This document shows, piece by piece, positions 1 through 12,596 of a stretch of DNA of 64,000 nucleotides. The notes under the pieces were generated by a model. That model did not search any database. It worked only from the letters and a program-made list of their open reading frames with translations, and was not told where the DNA came from. The stretch's first letter is position 1. Each line of letters opens with the position of its first letter. This DNA comes from Sindora glabra (taxonomy: Eukaryota > Streptophyta > Magnoliopsida > Fabales > Fabaceae), in NCBI GenBank assembly GCA_020226215.1, contig CM035234.1, positions 54,315,275 through 54,379,274 on the forward strand, given 5' to 3'. The translations under genes were made by a program, and so were the position numbers.

Positions 1-699
1 GATTCCATCAAGTTTCTTGCAAAGTAACCTAAGTTTCCTTTCATATCTTTGAAGTTTTTATAGAAATTCTCTCTTCAAGGCTCCTGAAAGTTAGTTTATT
101 TTACTAAAGTTATAACTACAAGAGGTCTTTTGAAAGGTTAGAGAATAAAAAATTTAAAGTGAGTGGCAATTATCCCTTGCTCCTTTTAGTTTTCTCATGA
201 AAGATAAAAAATACAATGATATATGTTATTATAAATGTTAAGTTAATTTATGGGGCTATATGGTTTAGTTTTAGCATTATGTAAATGTTGATATGATGAT
301 ACGATGTTGGTATTTTAGTGCCAAGATTGGTAGGAAAGGATCCATTAAGTTTCCTTAAGAGATTATAATAGAGTTTTATTTAGTTTAGAAATAAAACTTT
401 CAAGGAAGGATAATAGTATGATTTTTTATACTCTTTGGAATCAAAGATTAGGAATTGCTAAAATTTCAATTTTTAGTATTTTAATGTTATAAATAATGTT
501 AAGATAGGTGAGGAAAGAATTGGAAATTTTTCAAAAATTTTAGAGATTTGAAAAATGAATTTTTATGGACCTTGGTTTCAAGAGTTTAGAATAGAATTCT
601 AAGTTCTAAGTTCTAAAGTTTAGTCCTATTTATGCAATAATTTGATTGATAAAATTCTAAAGTAATTAGTGTTCTTTGGCTATCAACATGCTAGTTAAC

Positions 700-1080
700 T
701 TGTATAAAAATTTGGTGACAATTGGAATTGATTTGGATGCTAAGAAAGCTCTTTTATTACAATAGCTCCAAAATTGCCAGCAACCTTATGTATTTGGTTT
801 TGTATGAATAGTACCAATATGATATTTTTGTTAAATAATTAAAGTTTTCTATTATTTAACATGTTAAGGATATTGTATAAAAATTTGGTTATAATTGGAA
901 GTGATTTGGATGTTAAAAAAAGGATTTTCATTGCAATTATTCATGTGTTGCCCTATTTTGAAATTTATGTTTTGATATTGGGTGAATAGTATCCATGAAC
1001 GAGAAAGTTATAAAATAATTGATGCTTGATTGATAGTAATATGTTAGAAACATTAAATAAAATTTTAGTAAAAAATTGAA
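700..1080 (+). repeat. Internal ~180-bp tandem repeats in LTR E1
   Basis: The phrase AATTTGGT..AATTGGAA..GATTTGGATG recurs near 705 and 880, with a weaker third copy near 1066. The spacing of about 180 bp includes a following 'GAATAGTA' and 'AACATGTTA' stretch. The same arrangement is seen in E2 (22530-22900), so it belongs to the LTR family and not to this copy alone. Confidence 0.55.
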
Positions 1081-1978
1081 TTAATTCGTTATCTTTAAAA
1101 GCATTAAACATGAGATTATTCATATTTCCTAACAAGTTAAATATTTGATATTTCTTGTTGAGAAATGTTGTAAGGAATTAAAGTTTATGATATAGATGGT
1201 CATGTTTGAGCTATAATAGATATTCATTCAAGAGAGTTAAGTGTTCTCACTACCTTGAATGGAAAGGTTGTATATCAACCTTGGACATAATGATATGTGA
1301 TGATAAAGTTGAATACATGAAAATGCCAAATTTTGTTAACAAAACTCTTATGGAATAGTTAGTATTTTACCATATCCAATGAAATGAATGATTGATGCTT
1401 ATGACATCTTATCATTGTTTATCATGAATATGATTTTTAGAGAGAGATATGCATCCTTCGTAGGGAAGGAGAAACATGGTAAGGGTTAAAGAAATAATGT
1501 TGGTGGCTTTATGCATACGGTGCAGGGGTATAAAGTTAGACCGAAGGCATAAGTGAAACTTGTATGCACACTATAATGATTCTCTTTAAAAAACTTTATA
1601 AATATTATACATAAGAGCTTTGCTTAGTTTTTATACACTATTATATATTTGATCTTTTATAATGAAAACTCTTTGAAAAAAGGAGAATAGTAGTCATTCA
1701 CTTAGTATTTCAATATTCACACTCTTTTTATTATATTTTATTTATAGATATAGAATATGGATTATACAAGAATGACTAACCATTATGCAAGAACCTTCCT
1801 TTCATCATGGGGAACCTTCCAACTAATATTTTGCTATAGACCCTAAATGTCTATAGCAAGTCCTTGAGTAGATTACACTATAAAGCTTAGAAAGATAAAT
1901 TTTGAGTTTAACCTTTTCCTAACTAATCTTGTTCAATGAACCCATTCGCCAAAAGGCATTGCTAGTAATTCTAGCTTA

Positions 1979-2050
1979 GTCAATATGTCAACTTCTCCTT
2001 CTTCCTCATCCATGGAATCAGATCCTAAGAAAGATAGTGAATGGAAATAG
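1979..2050 (+). other. Short frame shared by LTR copies E1 and E2
   Basis: Twenty-three codons starting Val-Asn-Met and ending Trp-Lys-stop are collinear, without indels and with the same stop, with 25590-25661 in E2 (Val-Asn-Met ... Trp-Arg-stop). The residues are Ser/Pro-rich and then acidic. It may be only chance similarity of a neutral LTR segment; no function is claimed. Confidence 0.3.
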
Positions 2051-2345
2051 ACTAGTTCTAGTAAGAGGTTCTACCTTTTAATAGTACTTATGTACAAATT
2101 TATATTTTCAAAAAATTTGCATTCTTGTATAAATGTCTTTTTGTATATGTAAATTATGTTTTGAACTTCCCTGTGCATGTGCAAGTTGTATTATTTTCTA
2201 TAAATGCTTATTTACACTTTTAGTAGTGTTAAGAAGGTAAATGAGTTAGAAGTATCTTAAAGACTTGTAAAGATATTTAGATAATGCATTAATAATAGTT
2301 TAGTATCTTTACATCAATCATGGTATTTATGGATTGGTTATGACA

Positions 2346-2893
2346 TAATAATGAAAGGTCTTCATATTTGGTTTCTAAAGAGTCAAATTTCACTATATTT
2401 TGATTTTTCTTGATAAAGTTATGATATTTTCTAGATCAGTCTATTAGAAGAGTCCAAGTTCAATGTTGCATTTAAATGTTTCCCTTTAAACAAGAATATC
2501 TCATTTATGCTTTAATTTCTTATGCTTAGAGGGATGTTTTGAGAGTCTTTATTTATATGTTTATGATATAGTCTCACATAGACAATTTTTGAGTGATTAA
2601 TTAAAGAAGTTGAAGAGTCTATATGTTTCTTTCAAATTTTTGTATCTTTTCAGTAGACTCCATTTAGTGGTGAGTTTTTCCCTTGATTTTTGCATCTTTT
2701 TGGTGCATCACATAGAGTAGTGAGATTTGTATCTCTAAGGTTTTGGGATCCTTGGATATCTATCCTAACATATTTATCCATTTTTGTTTCTACCAAACAA
2801 TTATTTTCTTTTTGTTAGGTTAAGTCTTTCTTATGGTTAGTTTGGGGTGATCCATATATTTTTTCTTATAGTTTAGACTTTTATATTTCAACT
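2346..2893 (+). mobile_element. Probable LTR 3' portion of a copia-like element
   Basis: The T-rich stretch with 'GGTGAGTTTTTCCCTTG' and 'TGGTGCATCACATAG' style leader-like sequence ends just before a primer-binding-site-like motif at 2895. I see no second copy in the window and no coding sequence. Left boundary is set only by the end of LTR E1. Confidence 0.35.
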
Positions 2894-2894
2894 T

Positions 2895-2906
2895 TGGAAT
2901 CAGAGC
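2895..2906 (+). other. Primer-binding-site-like motif (initiator tRNA-Met)
   Basis: TGGAATCAGAGC differs at one base from TGGTATCAGAGC, the sequence complementary to the 3' end of plant initiator tRNA-Met used by many plant LTR retrotransposons. It would mark the end of a 5' LTR on the plus strand. No recognisable gag follows: similarity to LTR B2 starts within about 40 bp. Confidence 0.4.
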
Positions 2907-4939
2907 GATTAAAGTTTTTTATGTAAAGATAAAGCTATAAACAATTAACAAATGCATAAAGTTTACAAATTGCCTATTAGTCTTCCCTATTTATTTTATC
3001 CTATATCATCTTTAATAAATGTTCTGAAGTTTTACAAGGCCCTTTCCTCGTAATTTATTTATCATTAACATAAGGATGCTCATATTCTTGAGCGTAAACT
3101 ATATAGATAATAGGAATAAATAAATAATATAAGAAATAATTTAAATCACTTTATGCCTCCAAGCTAACCTTATCCCCTATCACAAATCTATTCTTATCCC
3201 TCTAAGATTTGCTTTATTACCTTATAAATGGTTTCTCAGATATAATACTAATTATATCTACCCTCATCTCATCATAATAGTCATGCTCATTGCATTATTT
3301 TCACAATATACATGACAAATCAATATATCGACATCGCAATTCATTCCCAACATATGTCACATCATAATAATATCCCATTTTAGGATCTTTAACATCAAAT
3401 TCATATTTTGTTACATTCATTTGCTCAACATATAAATATAGGAACCATATATTACCATAATATCATAAGATTCCAATAAACTTGTAAAACCAAAATAATA
3501 AGAAATATCTGAGTAACATAATTGAATATAAGCCTTTTAAGAGTTACTCTAGAGGTATAATCTGTTAGCCTTAAGGTTTCATGTAATGAGTTTTGATGAT
3601 GACAAATGAATGTTATAATAGGATTGTATCTCTTGTACTAAAGTGATATACATTATATAAGCTTTAATAGATATATTATGTTATGGTTAAGGCATTTACA
3701 TGATATGATGATTATGCTTATTCTTATATATGCATAATGACAAATAAATAATAAAATTTCATGTCTTTATACCAAAATGTTATAAAAATCTTCAATAGAC
3801 ATGCTATACTATGGTTAAAATGCATATGCTTGATTATATGCTAAAAGAGCTATATTTTATACAAGCATCACTAAGCATATGATTAATCAAGATATATGAT
3901 ATGATGATTATGCATGTTCTTGTGCTAATTTGTTCTATATATGAATCATGCATCAATATCTTGATATATTATATTAGATTAACTATATGGTTTGCAAAGT
4001 TTATGGCTATTATATAGGAAAATCCAAGATAAAGAAGAGTAAGCATTGAAGTAAGGAAATGGAAGATCATACTGTGCTTAACTTGAGAACAAGGAAGAAA
4101 GACAAGAAAGAAGATGTGATCTAAGTATTGAAGATTGAGAAAATTAAACTTGGAAGCATCAAGAAAAGTCAAGGAATTTTATTAGTATATTTCTTTTTCT
4201 TTTTAGGCTTATACTTTCTTGTAAAATAGAGCATTTCATAATATAGAGCTCAATATGTTTTCATACACTTAGCTTGATTAAAATGTTTTAAAAAAATAGC
4301 TCACAATCATATTTTTACAAGATAGCTTATGGGGACATTTCAAAAATCAATGGGATATGAGATTTTAATATTTTCAATATTGACCTTTGGTCATTCTCTT
4401 AATCATATCTCATAAAATACTCATTATTTGATTGTCAAGCTTCTTCCATATGAAAATAAACTCAAAGAGATTTTCATGGACATATTATTTGTTTAAAATG
4501 ATCATTATATGAAAGAGTTATGATTCTTTCAAGATCAATCCAGAAATCAGTTTTCTATAATCTGGTCTTTTTTTATCTTTGCTCATTGCTTTGATTGTAT
4601 TTCGAAAACTATAAATGATATGAGTATGAAATTACTTTTATATGAAAATAGACTCAAATATCTTTCCATAGATAGGTTATTTGCCTAAAATGGCCCAGAT
4701 ATGAAAGAGTTATGAATTTTACAAGTTAAGTCTCAAAATCATATTTTCACAGATTCACTGTTTCTGACCTTTGCTCATTATTTTGAACATATCTCAAAAA
4801 TTACATTATATATAAGCATGAAACTAGTCCTATTTGAAATTATACTCAATTAGCTTTCCAATGATAGGTCATTTGCTTAAAATGTACTTAAAATGAAGAA
4901 GTTATATCCTTTTAAAGTTAAGTCTGCATTTTTGTCTGG

Positions 4940-5005
4940 GTGAATTGATTCACCAATTGATTTTGGACATCCTGAATTGATTTACCAATTGATTCCAACT
5001 ATTCT
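4940..5005 (+). repeat. Paired imperfect palindromes in the SIRE-like LTR
   Basis: Two copies of GAATTGATTYACCAATTGAT sit about 40 bp apart upstream of the TATA box. Each is an imperfect inverted repeat (AATTG..CAATT). Comparable arrays occur at the same kind of position in LTR families C, D and G. Confidence 0.6.
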
Positions 5006-5070
5006 GGTGCGTGAATAACAGTTAGTTTTCATCTCTAATAACCCCAAATGGCTATATTACTCCATGGGCA

Positions 5071-5081
5071 TTTTATATAAG
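5071..5081 (+). promoter_or_regulatory. TATA box of SIRE-like LTR
   Basis: TTTTATATAAG lies about 1.5 kb into the LTR, after the palindromic repeat and before a purine-rich stretch. This matches the U3/R arrangement of plant copia LTR promoters. Inferred from position only. Confidence 0.4.
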
Positions 5082-6959
5082 CTAAGAAACATCAAATACA
5101 ATAAAGAGAGAGCTTAAACTTCATTTGTTAACATCATTTTACACCTTCTTTCATCAAATCATGATTTAAGCTCAAATTTATGAAATTCTTCTATTCTTAG
5201 TGCTTCAATTGTTTCATCCACTCTTTAAGAGAGTATATTAGAGTTGATATTCATCTTATATTACATTAAAATTATAAAGAGTGAGGTATCCTTTAGAGAA
5301 ACATTAAAAGGGTGAGGAATCCCTTGTAAAGAGAGATTTTACTCGAGGAAGAGCAAGGATTGTAAGGCTTCTTCAAGTACCAATTGAAACTTGAAGGGAT
5401 AGTGGATTCATATACAAGCTTGGAGAGCTTGGAGAGTGGATGTACACCTTGGTGAGAATATCCAAGGAAGAAACCACTATAAATCCTTGTGTTTAATCTT
5501 TCTACCCTATCTCACTATTATTTCTGCACTACACTCTGTTCTTTGGTTTTTTGCTTTGTTTTTTGTTGTATATGCTCTATTTTATGGCTGTCATCTGTTG
5601 ATATACTGTACTATAATGCTTATGTTATTGCTTGGATATTTAAATGATTAAAAGAAAAATTCATCTCTGTTTTGCTATTGTTATTTGCTGAGATATTGTG
5701 CTAAATGCTTTATTCTTGTTATTGATAATTGTTGAATACATTATACATCAATATTGATCTTGATTCTTAAATGATTGAAAGGTTAAATTAAATGATTGAA
5801 AAAAAATTCATCTATGCATGTACTTTTTTATTATTCATCTATGCATAGTTAAATGAGTAGCTTTGCACAAGAGTATTAAATTGCTATATATTGTGTGCAA
5901 ACCTCTTCATTGAATTATCTTCTTGATGCTCTATTTATAGATAGTTAAATAAGTTAGTTTGTATTAATTCCTTAATTTATCATATCTTGAGTGCAACAAG
6001 CATCCTCAAAAAACTTTCTTGAAATTATTTAAATCAAAATTATCCTCATGGCTTCTCGAAATAAAAGGCTTCTCAAAAAGAGTTTGAAAAATGATAAGAG
6101 TTTTAAAAATACCCAATTCACCCCCTCTTAGGTGTGGGTTGCCAAGGTCAACATAATCCATTATGGTAATTGAATATAAATTGAGTTTTTCCTATATTTG
6201 CCTCTAAAATTATGATTCACTTGATGTTTATTCTTCAATAAGTCACCATACATCAATTCAAACCCAGAAATTGTCTAAAGGCAACCATCTACACTCTTAG
6301 CTCAACCAAATACCAAAAGATAACCATGCTATAACAAGTTCCCACATACATTTAGCATAAAATTACCAATAATCAATACTTAACAATAGCCTAAATAATA
6401 TAAAATTGAGTTAATGTAAACAAATTTGCTTACTTGTATATGGCGAAAATGAGAAGCGTTTGGAAAAGTGATTTACTTGCCCTATTTAACATAAGATTAA
6501 AGAAAATCAAATTGAGTTCCAAAGTCCCTAATTCCTTTTTTTCAAGCAAAACTTGTGAAATAACTTTAAATTAGAAGGATCTAACTTACTTTAGATAGAA
6601 TTTGAGATGAAAATTAGTTTCCTTAGTTAGATCTTGCTTGAAATTGGAAGATAATAAGATTGAAAAAGATAATGATAGAAGGGTTAATGAATTGGTAGCA
6701 AAAAATGAAAGAGAAAATTGGCTATGGGTAAGGTGATTCAAGGTCAATTTAGTAATTATAGGGTAACTTGAGGAAAATGGGAAAAATCATCTTAATTCTC
6801 CTTCATATAATCTTACTCAATTTTAATTTTACATTACCCGATATATACTTTATATCATCTTATTATTATCATAAAACTCTTATCATAATAACAATTAAAT
6901 AAAGATTTTTTACACATAAAAATACTATCAAAATATTTTTAATTTTCTAAACGAACTAA

Positions 6960-7041
6960 TAGTTCTTCCCCTTTGCAAGAATTCATCCTTGAATTCTTAT
7001 AAAACTAACTTTGCTACTAATTCTAAGGTTCCATGTGGCAG
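6960..7041 (-). pseudogene. gypsy pol tail and polypurine tract of the B element
   Basis: Read on the minus strand, this holds a remnant like the end of a gypsy chromodomain/pol frame (Ala-Thr-Trp-Asn-Leu...), then GAGGATGAATTC-type sequence changed to AAGGATGAATTC, then AAAGGGGAAGAA. That purine run is the plus-strand primer of Ty3/gypsy elements and directly precedes LTR B1. The tail continues, after solo LTR E3, at 9867. Frames are broken and the call rests on the PPT position and the ATW-like residues. Confidence 0.5.
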
Positions 7042-9861
7042 TGTCTCGACCTACTTTTGAGGTACTATGATTGGCGTAAAGATATCCAATTACTATAGAT
7101 CTACTAACTAAATATCTTCACAACCCTTGATAATTTATAAATTTCTCACCATTTCTACTATATATATAGTAGGAAAAATATATGAGGTTATATAAGTATT
7201 GAAACATATAGATGTGAGAGAAAATTGATTTATATTTATACATGTAATAAAGAAAACGTATACATAAGTTTGGAAAGTATACAAAATATGCTGTCATTAG
7301 TATACATAACATTTTGAGGAGGAGTACTCCTTATCGAATAAATCAAACTATCTCATAAACTATTCCTTTGGTATGCCTTTACAAAGAAGGGAAATGATCT
7401 AGTACATATTGCAATCTATCTTATTGGGACCACAATCAATGCCTACAAAAGAAACAACACACATGAGTATGAGTAATCAAAATTACTAAGTGAATGGCTA
7501 CTTTTCTCTTTTCTAAAGGGTTTTTGTTATAAAAGATCATATATGTATTGATGCATATAAACAATCATCACATAATATATTCTTGACAATATATTCTTTA
7601 AAATGATACTTATTTAAATTATTAAGTTAAATGGCTACAAGTGGTACTCAGGTTTTCCCATTGTAACTTTGATCCTAGTTATGCGTTTCTTTTCCTTATA
7701 ATTTCAGTCCTATCTTATACCCCTCCACCCTAGGAATAAGTGACATGAAAGATGCATGGTTTCCCCACACATCATAAATAAGTATTAAGCTATCATTGGC
7801 ATCAATGATTTCCAATTGCCTTTCAAGTCATATAAACACTTTCTCAATAGGTAAGGTATAAGTACCAACTTAGCCATAAGTGTTTTATCAAATTTTCTAA
7901 CAACAAATATGGCATATTAATGTGTCAATATTAAAGGCAATTTGAATATCAAGTACATGGCGTCAATTCAAAATACATTTCACTAATCCCAAAGCCTTAT
8001 TTGGCCATAAAGGAGTATTCATAAATAAATCCCTTTTTTGCCCTTAAAACTCATTCAAATTTTTACTAATTTTTTTTAAGACTCTTGATATTTATTAATC
8101 TATTATAAATCATCAAAGGTTAATTATATTATACAATTATGATTCCTTAGTACTATTCAAGTAGAGGTGATGGCATATTTTCAAAATAGGATTAGCATAG
8201 GGAATTATGTAATAGAAGGGACTTTTTAATATTTAAACCACTTCCATAAATCAGTAAATTTTTCTACAAGCCTACCAACATGATAATAACAATAAAAAAT
8301 CAATTACATCTAAAAAATTTTATGATTAGGGTGGTTAAATAATCCTATATCCATGAGGATCCAGAATCAGGACTACATTGGAGCACTTAAAATAGAAAAA
8401 TGTATTGAATAACTAAATGAAATTCAAATGCCAAAAAATTTGGCCATGAGTTTCTTGACATATGGAAGGGTAAGGACACCAATTTTAATAATTTTTCTCA
8501 ACCATTTGTTTGGCCTAATACCCCAAAAATAGAAGTGAAATTGCTAACATCCTATTTTTGGCTTCATTCCTCCTAGGCTTATGAGTATTCACTTTTTACA
8601 TTCCTAAAATTTTTCAAAAATTTCCTCACTAATTTTAAGAATATTAACAATATAAAAATAACAAGAATTGAATTTTTAACAATTTCTAACCCATTCACAA
8701 TTGGATACCCGAAACTGCCCTCCAAATTTCTATAACCTCCTAGTAAATCCTTAAGATCATCTTTCAATCTATTTTAATGGAACTCATTCTACTAATTTTA
8801 TCAATCCAATAACATCCTTATATCAGCTAACAACATTCAAAGGGTATAAAATTAGAACCATATCTCCATACATGGTCACACACAAAAATCACAAAATATC
8901 TTCATAAATCACCATATTCATTATTTTTTAGAGAAATATTCTAAAGAAAAAAGGATAGTTGCCACTCACCTTAAATTTTTAAACCTTTTAATATGCTTGG
9001 TACTCACTAGGGGCAACTAAACTCCAACCAAAATAATAAATACTATTTTAGAAAATTTAAAAAAGAATTTCCTATAAAAACTTGAAGAAAAGAAGAAGAA
9101 AGCATATTTACCTTTAAGTTTTTTTGAGGAAAAGGTATTAGAAAATTTTTGTACAAGAAAATTGAATGAAAAATCCTAGTAAAGTGGCTGAGGATACTCA
9201 AGGTTTGCTAAGGAAGAAGGGTAGCAAAATGTGCTAATTTGGTCCCTAGAAGCCCTATATATATAAATCCTTAAATTAATTTCATTGGCTATTTTTTTTA
9301 TTTATCTTACAAAAAATTTGATAATGACTTGAACATAGGGGACACATTTTCCCTAGCTAAAAATATGAGATTTTTGTCAATTTTTTTATAAACAAAATAA
9401 TTTTAGAAATTTTAACAAAAATTCTTAAGAAAAATGCTCCTAGTTTTTTTTCTCTTTTTTTCACTTATATCCTTGGCTTATTTTAGGTATTTAGGCCCAT
9501 GTTTTTTGGCCTTAAAAATTAGATTTGAGCCTCCAAAAATTAGGCCAAACCAGCCTTGTACCATTCTAAATGGACCAAGTTAAATTATACCAATTTTGAG
9601 CTCATTTTCTCAATTTTCAACCTACTCAGGTCTAAAATTCTATTAGACCTTTCTAAAAATTTTTTGAACTTATTTTTAGGTTTTTTAAGTATATTTCGAC
9701 CCATACTAATGGTCAATAAAATTCTCATAAAAATTTCAATTAGGTATATGTCCAATTCTCTTTTCTAATTCACTTGAATTTTACTTAATTACATTACTAG
9801 ATTTTTGATTAAAGGGATTTCCTATTTGAATTTTCTTTATAATATTTCTTAGGATATTATA
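7042..9861 (-). mobile_element. Solo LTR, Ty3/gypsy family E copy 3
   Basis: The element is inverted relative to E1 and E2. On the minus strand it runs from TATAATATCC to GGTCGAGACA. It is flanked by a perfect 5-bp target duplication GGCAG (7037-7041 and 9862-9866). At 2820 bp it is a complete but slightly shortened LTR. The part equivalent to E1 1860-2060 is replaced by AT-rich sequence including a short palindrome at 7153-7173. It split the internal region of the B element. Confidence 0.85.
9255..9267 (-). promoter_or_regulatory. TATA box of LTR E3
   Basis: The minus strand reads TTTATATATATAGGGC, followed by a pyrimidine-rich leader-like stretch. E2 has AATTTATAAA at the equivalent place (~21653). 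This is the expected U3/R boundary of the family. Confidence 0.4.
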
Positions 9862-10519
9862 GGCAGATCATGCTCAAACACTACTTATTAACACTTATAC
9901 ACTATTTGCTAATTCTAAATAATCAAGGTCATCTATCTACATGTTCTTCTTGATGTTTTAGAATCCTTAGTTAACCAATGCATCCGTTGTCCTTTACTTA
10001 ATCTGGAGACCTCCCTTTATATCCCTTATCATTTCCATTTTAACTTCCTAAGCTTAATCCTTCTTGTGCTAGGGAATTAATTTGATTATTCATTTAGGGG
10101 TGATTAAACCACACTTTATACTTCTTTATAACTATTTAATTACTAAAGTTCTAATAGAAAATAGGCATTTAATACACAATATTATTAAAATTTCCTATTT
10201 TCCTACCGAATTGTTCATCAAAGTTCCTATTTCTCTTTAAAGCTATAAACACAATTCCTAAATGTTAACAATTATTTAAGATATCTATAACTATTAAATA
10301 GTTTATATAAACAACTAAGATATGGCTTATGGTGATTGCGCCACTTAATGGACAAACTTGTAACTCAGGTCTTCAATTATTTACTATTAAGTAGAATTAT
10401 TTGTCATGGTATACATGCCGTAACTTAACATATTCCTATTCTTAACTTATAAACTACTATGACTACTACTTTATCATAACCTTTCTAATATCAAACAATT
10501 ATATAATATTTAATAATTT

Positions 10520-10735
10520 TTATTTTTCAACAATAATAACATCAATATTGATGCCAAGCCTAACATTATCAACATCAATCATAATACTACTAACAATATT
10601 AATAGTGACATTATCCATACTAGCAATAATGATAATAAAATTAAGATTAGCAATAACATTAATAATAATAATGTTGACAACAACAATAATAATTTGAATA
10701 TCCTTATAGAGTGGTAACTTTATACCCCATGACAC
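10520..10735. repeat. Degenerate (AAT)n-rich tract in element B
   Basis: An imperfect AAT/ATT tract with interspersed CATC and TGAC steps. It lies at the place equivalent to the nearly perfect (AAT)n run at 27243-27304 in element C. Open frames through it are low-complexity Ile/Asn runs and not genes. Confidence 0.6.
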
Positions 10736-12556
10736 AAGAATTACACAAATAGATATAATATAATAACACCTATTTTAACATACATCTAGATTACTCAATA
10801 GTTAACTATCATGACAATGCAAATGCTTCACATTTTATTGGATTCCAAGGCTAATTAAGGTCTTGGTGCTATAGTGAACATTCAACCAAAAAGCTCTTGA
10901 GACAAAAATTCAATATAAATTTCTATTTCTTAGCTTGTCATCATATACCAACACTCAATTGTTTTACCTTGCCTTAACTAGTTTTATCTTAACCCTTGCT
11001 AACATTTTGGTGGACTTTTTTTCTTAATGGACTTACTACTATAACTTCTAACCATTTTATAATTCAAACAATATAAATTTTACCACATTATGTCAATTTG
11101 AGACATAAGAAATTGTATCTTAAAAGCATGCTACCTTTTTGCTCTTAGTTCTCCCTTTCCCAAATTAGATTAAAGCCTTTTTCCCTAGGTTCCAAACGAT
11201 TAACTAGTTTAAAATCCAATTACCTTATGAGATGCACTTTATAGTCTCTTGGTCTATTTATTGTCATTCCTAAGCCCATACTCTTATTCAATCAAATGTA
11301 TCTTTCATTTCCAAGGACTATATACAAATATATATAGTTTTCACTTTGTATTGGAGTTCTCATAGCATAACCTTTATTGAATATTAAGCTAGTGACCTTG
11401 TACATCTTTTACATATGAATTTTCAAAGAATGAAACTTTATCTCACTCATGCCAATAGGTTTGACCACAACACCGTCAAGAGGTTTCAAAGTTTTACTTT
11501 CTAAAAAATGCCATTCTTTCTTGACTTTTACTTCCTTTATCTTTTAATACAAAATTAACTTTCACCTATAGTACTTGACATAACATTATTCAACCTTAAA
11601 TAGTCACTAGTTCTTATTTTCTCATTCTTAAGTCTTATCTTACTAAACATTTATTCCTATAGTCCTACACTAATTTATTTATTTCAAGTTATTATGTTAA
11701 CTCATTTGCACTATAATTTTTACATCTAATCTCTATTTACGTTATTGTATCATGTAGAACATTTCCTTCACTAGTCTTTATTTCTTAAAAAGCTTAAATG
11801 GTTACTTTGCTTAATTAATTAATTTACTATAAAACCTTCTCTTTATTTTGTAGTCTTGTAGTTTGACTGCTCATATATCTATTGCATATGAATTTCTATA
11901 CTCACTATCATGATTAATTAAATCCACAATTAGTTGGATTCAAATTTCATTATTTCTACTCACTCTTTGTTCATTAACTCTCCTAATTACTTGATAGTGC
12001 AAGTCTACAGCCCTCCTAGATTAATTCCTATATTTTAATTCCATTAAACCCTTCATGCTTTATCATTAATTTAATTATTAACTTTATACATCACTTTCTT
12101 TATCAATATACATCCCTTATCAACTTCACACCATCACAACTAATGTCATTATACCTAATTTTGCTAATTTATTATTCACTAGATTTAAATATGAAACTTT
12201 TCTTTGAATATTGTATTTCCACGTACATGCCATTAACTTTCTAAATAAATCCTTTTTAACCTATGATAGTTCAAATGCATAAGGCTTACACTAACTTGGT
12301 CAATATCACCATCTCTTACAACAACTCAAGATTTACTATGTAGCAAATTTGAGTTTCGTCACTCTAATGCCTTTGTGAACCTCATAAAGTTCTTTAAGGG
12401 TTAGCTTAGTCATAATCATTCTTAAACTAGTATTAGGCTCTCACTTACCATCATTTAGTTATTAGACTATTAATTCCATATTTTTATTGCGCTTGCCCAT
12501 TAACTACTATTTCCTTAAGCTAAAACTCCTCTTATTATTGTCCCTTAATTAGATAA

Positions 12557-12559
<3 letters not shown>

Positions 12560-12594
<35 letters not shown>
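12560..12594. repeat. (TA)n microsatellite
   Basis: About 17 uninterrupted TA units. Confidence 0.95.

Positions 12595-12596
<2 letters not shown>

Larger units (their letters stand above)
1..2345 (+). mobile_element. Ty3/gypsy LTR, family E copy 1 (5' end outside window)
   Basis: The sequence is collinear with 21848-25954 (E2) and, inverted, with 7042-9861 (E3). It ends in TTATGACA at 2345, the usual gypsy LTR end. No primer-binding site follows, so it is a solo or 3' LTR. By comparison with E2 about 740 bp of its left end lies outside the window. It carries an intact, uninterrupted CTTTA site at 1507-1511, where E2 received a copia insertion. No coding capacity was seen apart from a short frame at 1979-2050. 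Confidence 0.75.
3563..6153 (+). mobile_element. Solo LTR, Ty1/copia SIRE/Maximus-like
   Basis: The element runs from TGTTAGCCTTAAGG to GGTCAACA and is flanked by a perfect 5-bp target duplication TAATC (3558-3562 and 6154-6158). The sister LTR B2 shows the unoccupied site (CAATC, 14659-14663). The opening 'TTTTGATGATGACAAA' and the closing 'CACCCCCTCTTAGG' are typical of SIRE/Maximus LTRs. At 2591 bp with no coding sequence it is an LTR alone, left after recombination between the two LTRs of a full element. A TATA box and a palindromic repeat lie inside. Confidence 0.85.
2935..6959 (-). mobile_element. Ty3/gypsy LTR, family B copy 1, probable 3' LTR, split by a SIRE-like LTR
   Basis: 2935-3562 and 6154-6959 are collinear with 14050-15560 (B2). 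Shared landmarks are the 'TAAATGGTTT' and 'ATAAATATAGGAACCATA' segments and the 'AAAAGTGATTTACTT' segment. Its right end abuts a polypurine tract and pol tail at 6960-7041, which makes it the 3' LTR of a minus-strand element. The left limit is approximate because similarity fades. It is interrupted by 3563-6153. Confidence 0.65.

Noticed and set aside
5436..5651. Hydrophobic 71-codon frame in the SIRE-like LTR
   Set aside because: T-rich LTR leader sequence gives a spurious Phe/Leu-rich frame; the sequence is inside a lone LTR.
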